From: JAJUFS01 sp036381175
GTDB taxonomy: Bacteria > Pseudomonadota > Gammaproteobacteria > Natronospirales > JAJUFS01
DNA length: 64,000 bases
Assembly: GCA_036381175.1 (NCBI GenBank)
Contig: DASVDI010000018.1
Span: 77,314-141,313 of the forward strand
Reading direction: 5' to 3'
Below, one piece after another: positions 26,340-35,708 of this stretch (position 1 is the first letter of the stretch; the number at the start of each line of letters is the position of its first letter). The notes beneath the pieces are model-generated. The model did no database searches and was not told the origin of the DNA. It saw nothing but the letters and a program-made list of their open reading frames with translations. The translations under genes and the position numbers were made by a program.

Positions 26340-27625
26340 CCGTTCCGCCCTGGTGATTCGGCCCCGCGTGCGTCGAAGTATAAAAGGAACTCCGCCGCGG
26401 TGTGAAAGGAACCGAGCACCAGCACGCGCCCGCCCGCTTCGCATTGCTCGATCGCGGCGACCGCGGCGCTCGCGACACTTTCATGATTGTTCGCGACAAA
26501 CTCCAGGCCCGCATACTGCAGGCGATCCGCCAGCGAGTCAGCGCCCTGGCCGCGCGGCCCTTCGAGGCCCGCCAGATGCCAGCTATTAACCAGTGGTGCG
26601 AGTTCGCGCACGAAACCCGGCGCGTCCTTGTCGGCAAGCATGGCGAGCACCGCGATGGTCGGTTTCGGATGCGCCAGCAGGTATTCCGCAATGTGCGCTG
26701 CCGCATCCGGGTTGTGACCGACATCAATGATGATTTCGCGGTCGCCTTCGGTGACGAGCGATTGCAGGCGGCCAGCTAGGCGCGTCGCGGCGAGGCCTTC
26801 GCGAATGGCGTCTGCCGGAATCGATGGCTCAAGTGCAAGTACCGCGGCAATCGCTGATGATGCATTCGCGAACTGGTGCGCGCCCGCGAGTGGCAGCGGC
26901 GGCAACGCGTCGATCATCCGATCACCCGCGCGCCATGACCAGCTTGCGTTCTCGCGTTTGCAATGAAAGTCGCGACTGAAAATCTGCAGTGGCGAGCCGA
27001 TGCGTTCGGCTTCCTGGACAATCGCCTTCGGCACATCGCCCGATCCAAAAATCGCCGGACGGCCGGCGCGGAAAATACCCGCTTTTTCGCGCGCGATGCC
27101 TTCGATCTCACTTCCCAGCCAGTCCACGTGATCCAGCCCGACGGACACAACCACCGCAGCATCGGCATCGACCGCATTCACCGCGTCGAGCCGCCCACCA
27201 AGGCCGACTTCAAGCACCGCGATCTGCACATCACGACGACGAAAGATTTCCAGCGCGGCCAAGGTGCCGAACTCGAAATACGTCAACGGCTCGTCTCTAC
27301 GCGCACGATCCACCGCATCGAACGCCGCACACAATTCCGCATCGTCCGCATCGACGCCGTCAACGGCGATGCGTTCGTTGTAATCCAGGAGGTGCGGCGA
27401 AAGATAACGGCCGGTGCGAAACCCGGCGGACTGCAGGATGGAGGCGGCATAGCTTGCAACGGAACCCTTGCCGTTCGTGCCGCCAATGGTGAGCACGCGA
27501 AACGGCGGTTTCGCGAGATCCATTACCTTGAGTACGCGGCGAACGCGATCAAGGCCGAGTTCAATACCGCGCGGGTTGAGCGTTTCCTGCCAGGCGAGCC
27601 ATGCTTCCAGCGTGCTAAAGCGCAT
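26336..27625 (-). CDS. folC: Bifunctional folylpolyglutamate/dihydrofolate synthase
   Basis: FolC adds L-glutamate to dihydropteroate and extends folate polyglutamates. The 429-residue Mur-ligase-like protein has the P-loop TIGGTNGKGSVASYAASIL, the substrate motif SPHLLDYNERI, VGLGGRLDAVNAVD, and the C-terminal domain with DVGHNPDAA. Length is normal. It lies between accD (15 bases upstream) and dedD (overlapping by four bases). Confidence 0.97.
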   Translation of the reverse strand: MRFSTLEAWLAWQETLNPRGIELGLDRVRRVLKVMDLAKPPFRVLTIGGTNGKGSVASYAASILQSAGFRTGRYLSPHLLDYNERIAVDGVDADDAELCAAFDAVDRARRDEPLTYFEFGTLAALEIFRRRDVQIAVLEVGLGGRLDAVNAVDADAAVVVSVGLDHVDWLGSEIEGIAREKAGIFRAGRPAIFGSGDVPKAIVQEAERIGSPLQIFSRDFHCKRENASWSWRAGDRMIDALPPLPLAGAHQFANASSAIAAVLALEPSIPADAIREGLAATRLAGRLQSLVTEGDREIIIDVGHNPDAAAHIAEYLLAHPKPTIAVLAMLADKDAPGFVRELAPLVNSWHLAGLEGPRGQGADSLADRLQYAGLEFVANNHESVASAAVAAIEQCEAGGRVLVLGSFHTAAEFLLYFDARGAESPGRNG

Positions 27626-27640
27626 GAAAGACGGAGAAAC

Positions 27641-28504
27641 TCAATGCGTTGTCGGGCGGCGCATGAGCATGGAAAGAACATTGGCGAGCGTATCGCGCAT
27701 GTCGCGACGATCGACAATCATGTCGATGGCGCCGTGCTCCAGCAAAAATTCAGAGCGCTGGAAACCCTCCGGCAGCGTTTCCCGAACGGTCTGCTGGATG
27801 ACGCGCGGACCGGCGAAGCCGATGAGCGCTTTCGGTTCGGCGATGTTGATATCGCCAAGCATGGCGAGCGATGCGGACACGCCGCCGGTGGTCGGATCAG
27901 TGAGCACGGAGATGAACGGCAGGCCTTCCTCGGAAAGCTTCGCGAGCACGGCGCTGGTTTTCGCCATCTGCATCAGTGAGAACAGTGCTTCCTGCATGCG
28001 CGCGCCGCCGGACGCGGAAAAATTCACCAGCGGGCAACGGCTTTCCAGCGCGACATTCGCGGCGCGAACGAAACGCTCGCCGACCACCGAACCCATCGAG
28101 CCGCCCATGAACTTGAATTCGAACGCCGAGGCGACGAGCGGCATGTCCTTCAGCTTGCCTTTCATCGCGATCAGCGCGTCCTTCTCGCCGGTGGCTTTCT
28201 GCGAGATGGCAATACGATCGCGATATTTCTTGCTGTCGCGGAACTTCAGCGCATCGACGGGCCCCACGCGCGCGCCGATCTCCTCGGCGGACTGAGGATC
28301 GAAAAGCATTTCCAGCCGCTGACGGGCTCCGATGCGCATATGCTGACCGCACTTTGGACAGACGTGAAGATTGCGTTCGACTTCCGCGCGGTATAGCACA
28401 GCATTGCAGGCGTTGCATTTCGTCCACACGCCTTCCGGCACGCTGCGACGCTGCTCGTTGTTGGTATTGATGCGCGAGGGGACGAGTTTTCTGAACCAGT
28501 TCAT
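27641..28504 (-). CDS. accD: Acetyl-CoA carboxylase carboxyltransferase subunit beta
   Basis: AccD is one half of the carboxyltransferase that makes malonyl-CoA. ATG at 28504 gives a 287-residue protein starting MNWFRKLVPSRI, with the N-terminal zinc ribbon CNACNAVLYRAEV...CPKC and the crotonase-like core: NFSASGGARMQEALFSLMQM and TDPTTGGVSASLAMLGD. The frame is open upstream without homology. It follows trpA by 19 bases and precedes folC, the conserved accD-folC order. Confidence 0.97.
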   Translation of the reverse strand: MNWFRKLVPSRINTNNEQRRSVPEGVWTKCNACNAVLYRAEVERNLHVCPKCGQHMRIGARQRLEMLFDPQSAEEIGARVGPVDALKFRDSKKYRDRIAISQKATGEKDALIAMKGKLKDMPLVASAFEFKFMGGSMGSVVGERFVRAANVALESRCPLVNFSASGGARMQEALFSLMQMAKTSAVLAKLSEEGLPFISVLTDPTTGGVSASLAMLGDINIAEPKALIGFAGPRVIQQTVRETLPEGFQRSEFLLEHGAIDMIVDRRDMRDTLANVLSMLMRRPTTH

Positions 28505-28523
28505 TATCTTGCCTGCTCTGCCT

Positions 28524-29330
28524 TTACGCGGCGATGTCGTTATCCAGTGCCTTGCGAATTTCCGCCAATGCCGTGCGAATCGCGGGACCAGCGGCGCTGC
28601 CATGCGCGGCAATGTGCCGCACCAGCGCGCTGCCGACAATGACGGCGTCCGCGGTTTGCGCCATCAGAACGGCGGTTTCTGCATCGTTGATGCCGAAACC
28701 GATACCGACGGAACGGTCAGTGAATTCACGAATCCGGGCGACCTGTCCGGCCATTCCCGCCCGATCATTGTTGCCCGCGCCAGTGACGCCTTTAAGCGAT
28801 ACATAGTACACGAAACCCGTAACCGACCGGCAGATGCGCTCAAGCCGCGCGGCACTCGTGGTGGGCGCCACAAGGCAGACCAGCTCGAGATTCCGCGCCT
28901 GCAGCACGACTCCAAGCTCGCCGGCTTCTTCGGTCGGCAGGTCAACGACGAGCAGGCCATCGGCACCGGAATTTGCCGCCTGCGTCGCATATTTCGTGTA
29001 ACCGGTCGCTTCCAGCGGATTCAGATAACCCATCAGCACGACAGGCGTCTGCGTATCGCGTTCACGAAATTCCCGCACGATATCGAACACGTCACGCAGG
29101 CGCGTGTTGGCTTTGAGCGCGCGCTCGCAGGCGGCCTGGATGACAGGTCCGTCTGCGACCGGATCGGTGAACGGCACGCCGAGTTCGATGACGTCCGCGC
29201 CGCCCTCGACCATCGCATGCATGAATTCCACCGTTGCGGTTCTCGAAGGATCACCGGCGACGAGATACGCAATCAATGCAGTTCGCTTTTCTGCGCGCAA
29301 GGCATCGAGTCTCGCTGCAAGCCGGCTCAC
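28524..29330 (-). CDS. trpA: Tryptophan synthase alpha chain
   Basis: TrpA cleaves indole-3-glycerol phosphate to indole and glyceraldehyde 3-phosphate and passes indole through a tunnel to TrpB. The product is 268 residues, the same as E. coli. It carries the catalytic glutamate in VIELGVPFTDPVADGP and aspartate just after, VVDLPTEEAGEL, and the phosphate-binding GFGINDAETA. The start is GTG at 29330, overlapping the trpB stop as GTGA, which indicates translational coupling of the two subunits. Confidence 0.97.
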   Translation of the reverse strand: MSRLAARLDALRAEKRTALIAYLVAGDPSRTATVEFMHAMVEGGADVIELGVPFTDPVADGPVIQAACERALKANTRLRDVFDIVREFRERDTQTPVVLMGYLNPLEATGYTKYATQAANSGADGLLVVDLPTEEAGELGVVLQARNLELVCLVAPTTSAARLERICRSVTGFVYYVSLKGVTGAGNNDRAGMAGQVARIREFTDRSVGIGFGINDAETAVLMAQTADAVIVGSALVRHIAAHGSAAGPAIRTALAEIRKALDNDIAA

Positions 29331-30535
29331 AGTTCGACCCCTTCGAATTCCGCGACCGTGTGCACGTCCTTGTCGCCGCGACCGGAGAGATTCACGATCA
29401 CGATGCTGCCCTTCGCAAGCCGCGTACGCAGTTTTTCCACGTACGCGAGCGCGTGGCTGGATTCCAGCGCCGGAAGAATGCCTTCCGTCCGGCACAGCAT
29501 GTGAAAGGCATCCAGCGCTTCGCGATCCGTCACGCCGTCGTATTCCGCGCGGCCGGTTTCCTTCAGCCAGGCATGCTCGGGACCAACGCCGGGATAATCC
29601 AGGCCCGCGGAAACGGAATGCGTTTCGATAATCTGCCCGTCGTCATCCTGCATGAGATACGTTCGATTGCCGTGCAACACGCCAACTTTTCCGGCTGTCA
29701 GCGGCGCGGAATGACGGCCGGTTTCAAGCCCGTCGCCAGCGGCTTCGACGCCGAACATTTTTACATCGTCATCGAGAAACGGATGAAACAACCCGATGGC
29801 GTTCGAGCCACCGCCGACGCAGGCGACAAGTGCGTCCGGCAGGCGATTCTCTTTTTCAAGAATCTGTTGCCGCGCTTCGCGGCCGATAATCGACTGGAAA
29901 TCGCGCACCATGACCGGATACGGATGCGGTCCGGCGACCGTGCCGATGATGTAAAACGTGTTGTCGAGATTCGACACCCAGTCGCGCATCGCTTCGTTCA
30001 GCGCATCTTTCAAGGTGCGTGAACCCGACGTCACGGGCACAACGGTTGCGCCGAGCAAACGCATGCGGAAAACATTCAGCGCCTGGCGGCGCATGTCTTC
30101 CTCGCCCATGTAAACCATGCATTCGAGACCAAGCCGTGCGCACACCGTGGCGGTTGCAACGCCGTGCTGGCCGGCGCCGGTTTCCGCGATGATGCGCGTC
30201 TTGCCCATGCGCTTCGCGATCAACGCCTGGCCAACGGTGTTGTTGATCTTGTGCGCGCCAGTGTGATTGAGATCTTCGCGCTTGAGATACACGCGCAAGC
30301 CGACACGCTTCGACCAGCGCTCGGCGAAATACAAGGGCGACGGCCGGCCGACGAAGTCGGCAAGATCGTGATCGAACTCGCACAGGAATTCCGGATCGGC
30401 GCGGAATGTTTCGTACGCCTTGCGCAATTCCTCCACCGGCTCCATCAAGGTTTCCGCGATGAAGCGTCCGCCGAAGCGGCCGAAATAGCCGTTTGCGTCC
30501 GGAAGATTTTTTTCAGCTTGTTGCCGCGTCGGCAC
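29327..30535 (-). CDS. trpB: Tryptophan synthase beta chain
   Basis: TrpB is the PLP enzyme that condenses indole with serine. Motifs include NGYFGRFGGRFI, the Schiff-base lysine in LNHTGAHKINNTVGQA, AETGAGQHGVA, the phosphate-binding VACVGGGSNAIGLF, and the C-terminal LSGRGDKDV. A GTG at 30535 is preferred because GAGG lies six bases upstream, giving 402 residues. An in-frame TTG at 30562 would extend it by nine residues and further overlap trpF. Either way trpB overlaps the end of trpF, consistent with a coupled trpFBA unit. Confidence 0.95.
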   Translation of the reverse strand: MPTRQQAEKNLPDANGYFGRFGGRFIAETLMEPVEELRKAYETFRADPEFLCEFDHDLADFVGRPSPLYFAERWSKRVGLRVYLKREDLNHTGAHKINNTVGQALIAKRMGKTRIIAETGAGQHGVATATVCARLGLECMVYMGEEDMRRQALNVFRMRLLGATVVPVTSGSRTLKDALNEAMRDWVSNLDNTFYIIGTVAGPHPYPVMVRDFQSIIGREARQQILEKENRLPDALVACVGGGSNAIGLFHPFLDDDVKMFGVEAAGDGLETGRHSAPLTAGKVGVLHGNRTYLMQDDDGQIIETHSVSAGLDYPGVGPEHAWLKETGRAEYDGVTDREALDAFHMLCRTEGILPALESSHALAYVEKLRTRLAKGSIVIVNLSGRGDKDVHTVAEFEGVEL

Positions 30536-31148
30536 GTCGCACCTCGTTGATGAATCTTTCAATCTTCACGGGATCCTTGACGCCAGCTTGCGCCTCGACG
30601 CCACTGGAAACATCCACGCCGAACGGCTGCACGAGACGCACCGCGTCGAAAACATTTTCCGGAGCCAGGCCACCAGCCAGCATTACTTTATTGCTCGTTG
30701 ACGGTAGCGTGCTCCAGTTCGCGGTCTTTCCCGTGCCGCCCGCCTCGCCATGCGCGTGACTGTCGAACAGCAGCCATGCTGCATCGTCATATTCTTCGAC
30801 GAACATTTTCACGTCGTCCGCCGTTGCGTTCGCCAGCCCCAGCGTCTTGATGTACGGCAGGCCGAAGCTTCGACAGAATTTCGCCGGCTCCCGGCCATGA
30901 AACTGCAACACATCCAGTGCCACGTCGCGCAACACCGCCTCGACCGCATCGCGCGCGGGGTCAAGAAACAGGCCGACGCGCAGAGTTTCACGTGGAAGCG
31001 CCGCGACAATTTCCCCCGCGCACGCAGCGTCAATGCAACGCGGACTGGATGCCACGAACACCATGCCGATGGCATCAGCGCCGAATCGCGCGGCGGTGTT
31101 CGCATCGTCGGGGCGCGTGACGCCGCAGATCTTGATTCGCGTGGACAT
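30513..31148 (-). CDS. trpF: Phosphoribosylanthranilate isomerase
   Basis: TrpF performs the Amadori rearrangement of phosphoribosylanthranilate. The 211-residue TIM barrel has the catalytic cysteine in TRIKICGVTRPDDA, VQFHG-type LDVLQFHGREP, the aspartate in LLFDSHAHGE and the phosphate-binding AGGLAPENV. ATG at 31148 starts MSTRIKICG; no clear SD. It is a stand-alone trpF, not fused to trpC as in E. coli, the usual state in pseudomonads and xanthomonads, where it likewise follows truA. Confidence 0.96.
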   Translation of the reverse strand: MSTRIKICGVTRPDDANTAARFGADAIGMVFVASSPRCIDAACAGEIVAALPRETLRVGLFLDPARDAVEAVLRDVALDVLQFHGREPAKFCRSFGLPYIKTLGLANATADDVKMFVEEYDDAAWLLFDSHAHGEAGGTGKTANWSTLPSTSNKVMLAGGLAPENVFDAVRLVQPFGVDVSSGVEAQAGVKDPVKIERFINEVRRADAATS

Positions 31149-31210
31149 GAGGCGCAATAAATCGCGGAAACCGGGACGCCGAGATTACCAGACTTCCCGG
31201 CGCCTCCGGT

Positions 31211-31996
31211 TCACCGCTCGTTCTCGGGCAGCCATATCTGGCGACCCGGAATTGCGAAACGCTCCGGATATCGCGGTCCGATGAAATACAAACCCTGCGG
31301 AGGCGCGGTCACACCGCCCAGTGCACGATCCCGATGATCCAGCACCTCGCGCGTCCAGTCCTCCGCCTGCTCGTGCTTTCCAATGGCGATCAGCACGCCC
31401 GCGATGTTGCGCACCATGTGATGCAGGAATGCGTTCGCGGTGATTTCCAGCGTCACCCATTCCGCGTCGCGCGCCACGGAAATTTTTCCGATGGTGCGAA
31501 TGGGTGACTTTGCCTGGCAGGCCAGCGCACGGTACGAACTGAAATCGTGTTCACCACGCAGGTATTGCGCTGCGCGATGCATGGCGTCCGCATCCAATGG
31601 CTCGTGAATCCACGTTGCGCGCGTTGCGTACACCGCAGATCGTACCCAGCGGTTCAGAATCACGTAACGGTAACTTCGTGCGACAGCGCCGAAGCGCGCG
31701 TGAAAATCTTCCGGCACTTCGCGCGTCCAGCAGACATTCACGCTTGCGGGCAGATTGCTGTTCGCGCCAAGCACCCAGCTTCGCTGCCGGCGATGCACAT
31801 CGGTATCGAAATGCACGACCTGTCCGAGCCCGTGCACGCCCGCGTCCGTGCGCCCCGCGCAGACGACTTTCACATTGTGATCGGCAACTTTCGAAAACGC
31901 CTGCTCGACAGCATCCTGCACGCTGGGCGCGTGCGGCTGCGTCTGCCAGCCTGAAAACGCACTGCCGTCGTATTCTATGCCCGCCGCGATGCGCAT
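31211..31996 (-). CDS. truA: tRNA pseudouridine(38-40) synthase
   Basis: TruA converts U38, U39 and U40 in the anticodon arm of many tRNAs to pseudouridine. The 261-residue protein has the catalytic aspartate D51 in CAGRTDAGVHGLGQVVHF, the N-terminal GIEYDGSAFSGWQ, and the C-terminal FLHHMVRNIAGVLIAIG and GLYFIGPRYP signatures. ATG at 31996 is chosen on homology. It is two bases downstream of the membrane-protein stop and upstream of trpF. Confidence 0.97.
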   Translation of the reverse strand: MRIAAGIEYDGSAFSGWQTQPHAPSVQDAVEQAFSKVADHNVKVVCAGRTDAGVHGLGQVVHFDTDVHRRQRSWVLGANSNLPASVNVCWTREVPEDFHARFGAVARSYRYVILNRWVRSAVYATRATWIHEPLDADAMHRAAQYLRGEHDFSSYRALACQAKSPIRTIGKISVARDAEWVTLEITANAFLHHMVRNIAGVLIAIGKHEQAEDWTREVLDHRDRALGGVTAPPQGLYFIGPRYPERFAIPGRQIWLPENER

Positions 31997-31998
31997 CG

Positions 31999-32661
31999 TC
32001 AAAATTCTCCCGCGAGGAAAATCAACGCGAAACCGGTGGCGAGCAAACCCGCGGGCAACAACCATTGCCAGTGAGGCGTTGGTGCGAGCGCGGGCAAGGG
32101 TTCTGGCTCAAGCGCGCGCTCGGCATCCCGCTCGACATTCTGAAAAAGACTTGCAGCGCGGATCGCGAAACCGCCATCGCCGTTTTTCAGCGCAACGCGT
32201 GCGCGCTGTTCGACTGCGGGCAATTCAGCCAGCAGCAGGCCGACGCGATCCGCGAACCGCATGGCAAGACGCGTTTCCACGGGCCAGGAAAGCATTCGCC
32301 GCAGCGCGCTGGTCACATGGCGGGGCGGCACGTCGCCGAGAAATGCCGAAGCCGCGAAGACGAGCACCAGCAACACGCCGGCGCGATGTGCGGCCAATTG
32401 AATACCGGCGGCGGTCGGCGAGAGCGGACCGAGTGCCGGCAGCAACGGAGCACCGGGCGAGAACCAGAGATACAGGATCACGAGCGACAACAGCAGCCAG
32501 CGGATGCGCTTCACGCTGTAGCGCATGACGCGGCCGGTTTCCGGCCGCGCGATTCCCCACGCGAGCAGTAACGCGCCGAGCGCGAGCAGCGGCTCGCGCG
32601 GCAGCCAGGGCGTCAACGCCGCCAGCACCAGCAGGCAGAGAATGCGGATGATCGGATGCAT
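31999..32661 (-). CDS. Membrane protein, EcfT/CbiQ-like
   Basis: A 220-residue protein with about five hydrophobic segments, an Arg-rich cytoplasmic loop (RYSVKRIRW) and a C-terminal helix. The middle region, SAFLGDVPPRHVTSALRRMLSWP then RFADRVGLLL, loosely resembles the Ala-Arg-Gly coupling helices of energy-coupling-factor T subunits, and the overall size suits a reduced EcfT/CbiQ. No ECF ATPase or S component is nearby, so transport function is unproven. ATG at 32661 has GGGA five bases upstream. It lies between fimV and truA, separated from fimV by a terminator-like hairpin. Confidence 0.55.
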   Translation of the reverse strand: MHPIIRILCLLVLAALTPWLPREPLLALGALLLAWGIARPETGRVMRYSVKRIRWLLLSLVILYLWFSPGAPLLPALGPLSPTAAGIQLAAHRAGVLLVLVFAASAFLGDVPPRHVTSALRRMLSWPVETRLAMRFADRVGLLLAELPAVEQRARVALKNGDGGFAIRAASLFQNVERDAERALEPEPLPALAPTPHWQWLLPAGLLATGFALIFLAGEF

Positions 32662-32684
32662 GCTTGTCCCATGCCGCAGCAAAG

Positions 32685-32708
32685 ACAACGGCCCCGCTTG
32701 GGGGCCGT
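32685..32708 (-). terminator. Terminator-like hairpin after fimV
   Basis: ACGGCCCC pairs with GGGGCCGT around a five-base loop. On the minus strand it is followed by TGTCTTTG, a modest U-tract. It would end or attenuate the fimV transcript just before the membrane-protein gene. Confidence 0.6.
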
Positions 32709-32740
32709 GCCAGGTTCATGCAAGATGAAACGGACCCACG

Positions 32741-35581
32741 TCAGGCAAGCTGATCGAGCAGTTCGCGCGCTTCCCGCTGCTGGTCGTCGTCGCCGTCCGC
32801 GATGACTTCTTCGAGAATGCCGCGTGCGCCGTCCGGATCGCCCATGTCGATGTAAGCGCGGGCAAGGTCCAGCTTGGTGCCGGCCTCGCCGATGTCTTCT
32901 TCGTCGTCGCCCGTGCCTTCCGATTCCTCGGTGAGCGCGCTCGCGTCTTCGTCGAAGCTGTAATCGTCGAGATTCAGTTCGCTGTCGGCGTTGTTGCCGA
33001 CGGCATCACCGGCATCCTGCTCGGGAATGTTCGTATCGACGAAAGCGGACAATTCTTCAAGCGCCTTGTCGAACTCCGTCTGCGTCTGTTCGTCATCGCT
33101 ACCCGAGATATCCGGCTGTTTGTCGCCGTCGCCCGTCAACGCGTCTTCGGTTTCACTGGACGCCTCGTCCAGTTCGCCGAGGTCGAAATCGAAATCGCCG
33201 CTGGTGTCTTCGGTCGAGGCAGGAACGTCTTCTTTCGTTTCCGCCGGGGTTTCGTCCTCGTCCAGCCCGCCGATATCGAGATCGAAATCCAGGCCGTCGG
33301 AATCGTCGTCGGATGCGGGTTTTGCGGCAGGAGCTTTCGGCTCGTCTTCACCCGTGTCGAGCGCGATGTCGAAATCGAGGCTGTCATCCGTCGCCGCCGG
33401 CTCGGGCAACGCGTCGCCGTCCGTCGCAGCAACTTCGTCCGCGGCCGCGCCGAAATCGAGATCAACCGACGAGGTCGATCCAGCACCGGCGAACAGCGGA
33501 TCGTTCGGTGCAATCTGGCGGCCCATGATGGCGACGTTGTCCCAGTCGGCATCGCCCGGTCCGGCCAGTTCCTTCAACTGTCGCGCGGCATCCAGGAAGC
33601 CATCGGTGTTGTTTCCGGCAAAATAGATTTCGGCGAGCTTGGCGTGGTACTCCTTGCGCGAAGGATCGCGCTCGATCGCCTTCTGCACGACTTCCGCGGC
33701 CTGGTCGTAGAGGCCATAAGCCATGTGGAAATCCGCTTCGGACAACGGGTCGTTGTCGTCAAGCGACACCGCGCGACCGCCGACCATGGTTTCCACGAAA
33801 TCGTTGCCAGGCTCACCGCTGCCGGTGCTTTCATCGCTGGACAGCATCTGCGTCTCGTCGAGAAGCGAGGCGTCCTCTTCATCTTCGGAAAGTTTCGTCG
33901 TACCGGTGTCTTCCTGCTCCATATCCTGCCCGAACACCGTTGAGATATCGTCGTCCGCGCCGCGTCCGGTGACAACCGTCACGTCTTCCTCATCGCCGTC
34001 CATGGTGGTGACATCGTCATCCTGCTCATCGTCCCATGAGGCCATGGCAGCCGCGGCCTTGGCCTGGGTCGCTTCACGGCGTTTGCGGACCACGAGGAAA
34101 CCGGCCAACAGGAGCACCAGGATCACCGCTCCAATGCCCATGCCCAGCGGACTGAAAGCCAGCGCCTTGAGTTTTTCCACCAGCCCCGGCTCCGCCGGTT
34201 GCGGAACGGGCACCCGCGCCTGTGCTTCCGTCTGTGTTTCTTCTGCCGCCGGAGTCTCTTCAGCCGGCAGCGTTTCAACGGTCGGATCCGTCGGGGCGAG
34301 TTCCGGCTCGACTACGACAACTTCGGCGTCCTCGCCGGGCAACGGCAGCGGCGGCGGTTCAACGCCCGTGGTTTCTTCCGGCAGGGTTTCTTCGGCGGGA
34401 AGCGGCGTTTCCTGCTCCTGCAGGGCCTGCATCGATTCGTCTTCGAGATCCAGCAGACGATCCTGGGTGTCGTCTTCCACGCCGAGATCGATGGCGTTTT
34501 CTTCGGTGTCTTCCACGGCGGGATCGACGGATTCCTCGGCACCCATGCCAAGATCGTCAGCTTCGCCACCCGCACCGACGCCGGTTCCAATTTCAGGCGC
34601 GAGATCTTCCTCCGGGGCGACCAGTGTCAGTTCCGGTTCGCTTTCGACTTCCGGTTCCGGTATGTCGACCGCTTCCGTTGGCGCGGCGCTGCTCGAGCCC
34701 CTGCGCCAATCGTCGTTCTGGCGCTTCACTTCATTGAATGCGTCGCGACGGGCCATCGATGTGATGTCGTTGTATTCGGGAATGCGCAGGATGTAGCCGG
34801 CCTTGAGGCGATTGATATTGCCCTGGAAGGCTTCGGGGTTCGCGCGGTAGAGCGCGAGCATCATCTGGTTGATGGTGACGGAATCGTCCGGGCGCAGGCG
34901 GCGCGCGATGCCCCACAACGTTTCGTTCCGCTGGATCGGACCGTAAGTACCGCCGAGGTCGGACTCGGCCGGCTCCGGTTCGACAAAGGCTGGAGCATCG
35001 GCTTCGAGCGGCGGAATGCTGATGACGTCGCCCGAAACTTCTTCGGTTTCCCGGGGTGCTGCAGGCTCGATCACGGGTTCGGCAGCCGGCCGCTGTTCGG
35101 CAAAGGGCTCCGGTTCGCGCTCGGCGGGAGCGGGCTCAACGGCTGGTGCCTGGGGTTGCGGTGCGGGTTCCGCCTCCTGGCGAGCGAAGGCCGGCGGATC
35201 GATGAGCAGCGTGTATTCGCGCATCAGCCGGCCGCGCGACCAGTCGGCCACGACGAACAGCGTCAGGAACGGTTCACGGATGGGTTCTGTCGAGGTGACC
35301 TTGATGTAGGCCGTGCCGTTCGGCCGGCGCACGACGTCAAAGCGCACGGAATTGAGCAGCGGTGTACGGTCCAGGCCGTAGCGTTCATATATCGCGTCGT
35401 CCGCGAGCGTGATTTCCAGGGATTCGATTTCGTCTGCGGCGGCGGAGACCAGCTCGATCTCGGCGTCGAGAGGCTGGTTGAGCCAGGAATTCAGGCGAAT
35501 TTCGCCCAACCCCATGGCCAACGCACTGAAAGATATTGCTGCCAGCACGCAGGCCAGCGCCAGGCCCAAATAACGTCGCAT
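32741..35581 (-). CDS. fimV: Pilus assembly/polar hub protein FimV
   Basis: FimV organises the cell pole and supports type IV pilus assembly and twitching. The 946-residue protein has an N-terminal signal (about 1-22), the conserved FimV domain (MGLGEIRLNSWLNQPLDAEI), a LysM-type peptidoglycan-binding motif near 210-270 (GPIQRNETLWGIARRL ... INRLKAGYILRIP), a long proline/glutamate-rich periplasmic linker, one transmembrane helix at about 475-495 and a very acidic cytoplasmic region. It ends in the conserved FimV C-terminal TPR-like segment (AGTKLDLARAYIDMGD). Upstream neighbour asd is conserved in pseudomonads and xanthomonads. Confidence 0.95.
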   Translation of the reverse strand: MRRYLGLALACVLAAISFSALAMGLGEIRLNSWLNQPLDAEIELVSAAADEIESLEITLADDAIYERYGLDRTPLLNSVRFDVVRRPNGTAYIKVTSTEPIREPFLTLFVVADWSRGRLMREYTLLIDPPAFARQEAEPAPQPQAPAVEPAPAEREPEPFAEQRPAAEPVIEPAAPRETEEVSGDVISIPPLEADAPAFVEPEPAESDLGGTYGPIQRNETLWGIARRLRPDDSVTINQMMLALYRANPEAFQGNINRLKAGYILRIPEYNDITSMARRDAFNEVKRQNDDWRRGSSSAAPTEAVDIPEPEVESEPELTLVAPEEDLAPEIGTGVGAGGEADDLGMGAEESVDPAVEDTEENAIDLGVEDDTQDRLLDLEDESMQALQEQETPLPAEETLPEETTGVEPPPLPLPGEDAEVVVVEPELAPTDPTVETLPAEETPAAEETQTEAQARVPVPQPAEPGLVEKLKALAFSPLGMGIGAVILVLLLAGFLVVRKRREATQAKAAAAMASWDDEQDDDVTTMDGDEEDVTVVTGRGADDDISTVFGQDMEQEDTGTTKLSEDEEDASLLDETQMLSSDESTGSGEPGNDFVETMVGGRAVSLDDNDPLSEADFHMAYGLYDQAAEVVQKAIERDPSRKEYHAKLAEIYFAGNNTDGFLDAARQLKELAGPGDADWDNVAIMGRQIAPNDPLFAGAGSTSSVDLDFGAAADEVAATDGDALPEPAATDDSLDFDIALDTGEDEPKAPAAKPASDDDSDGLDFDLDIGGLDEDETPAETKEDVPASTEDTSGDFDFDLGELDEASSETEDALTGDGDKQPDISGSDDEQTQTEFDKALEELSAFVDTNIPEQDAGDAVGNNADSELNLDDYSFDEDASALTEESEGTGDDEEDIGEAGTKLDLARAYIDMGDPDGARGILEEVIADGDDDQQREARELLDQLA

Positions 35582-35708
35582 TTCGTATTCCCTCGGCTCT
35601 CGGTTATAGCTATTGCTTGGCTATTGCTTGGGCTTCGGGAGTCCCGTCCCCCCGCGAACTGCGGCCAATTGTTGAGATTTGGCTTTATAAGAATGGGCTA
35701 ACTATAGC

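Noticed and set aside
34199..35701. A 500-codon open frame opposite fimV
   Set aside because: Phenylalanine- and arginine-rich antisense translation of the acidic FimV sequence; not a real gene.
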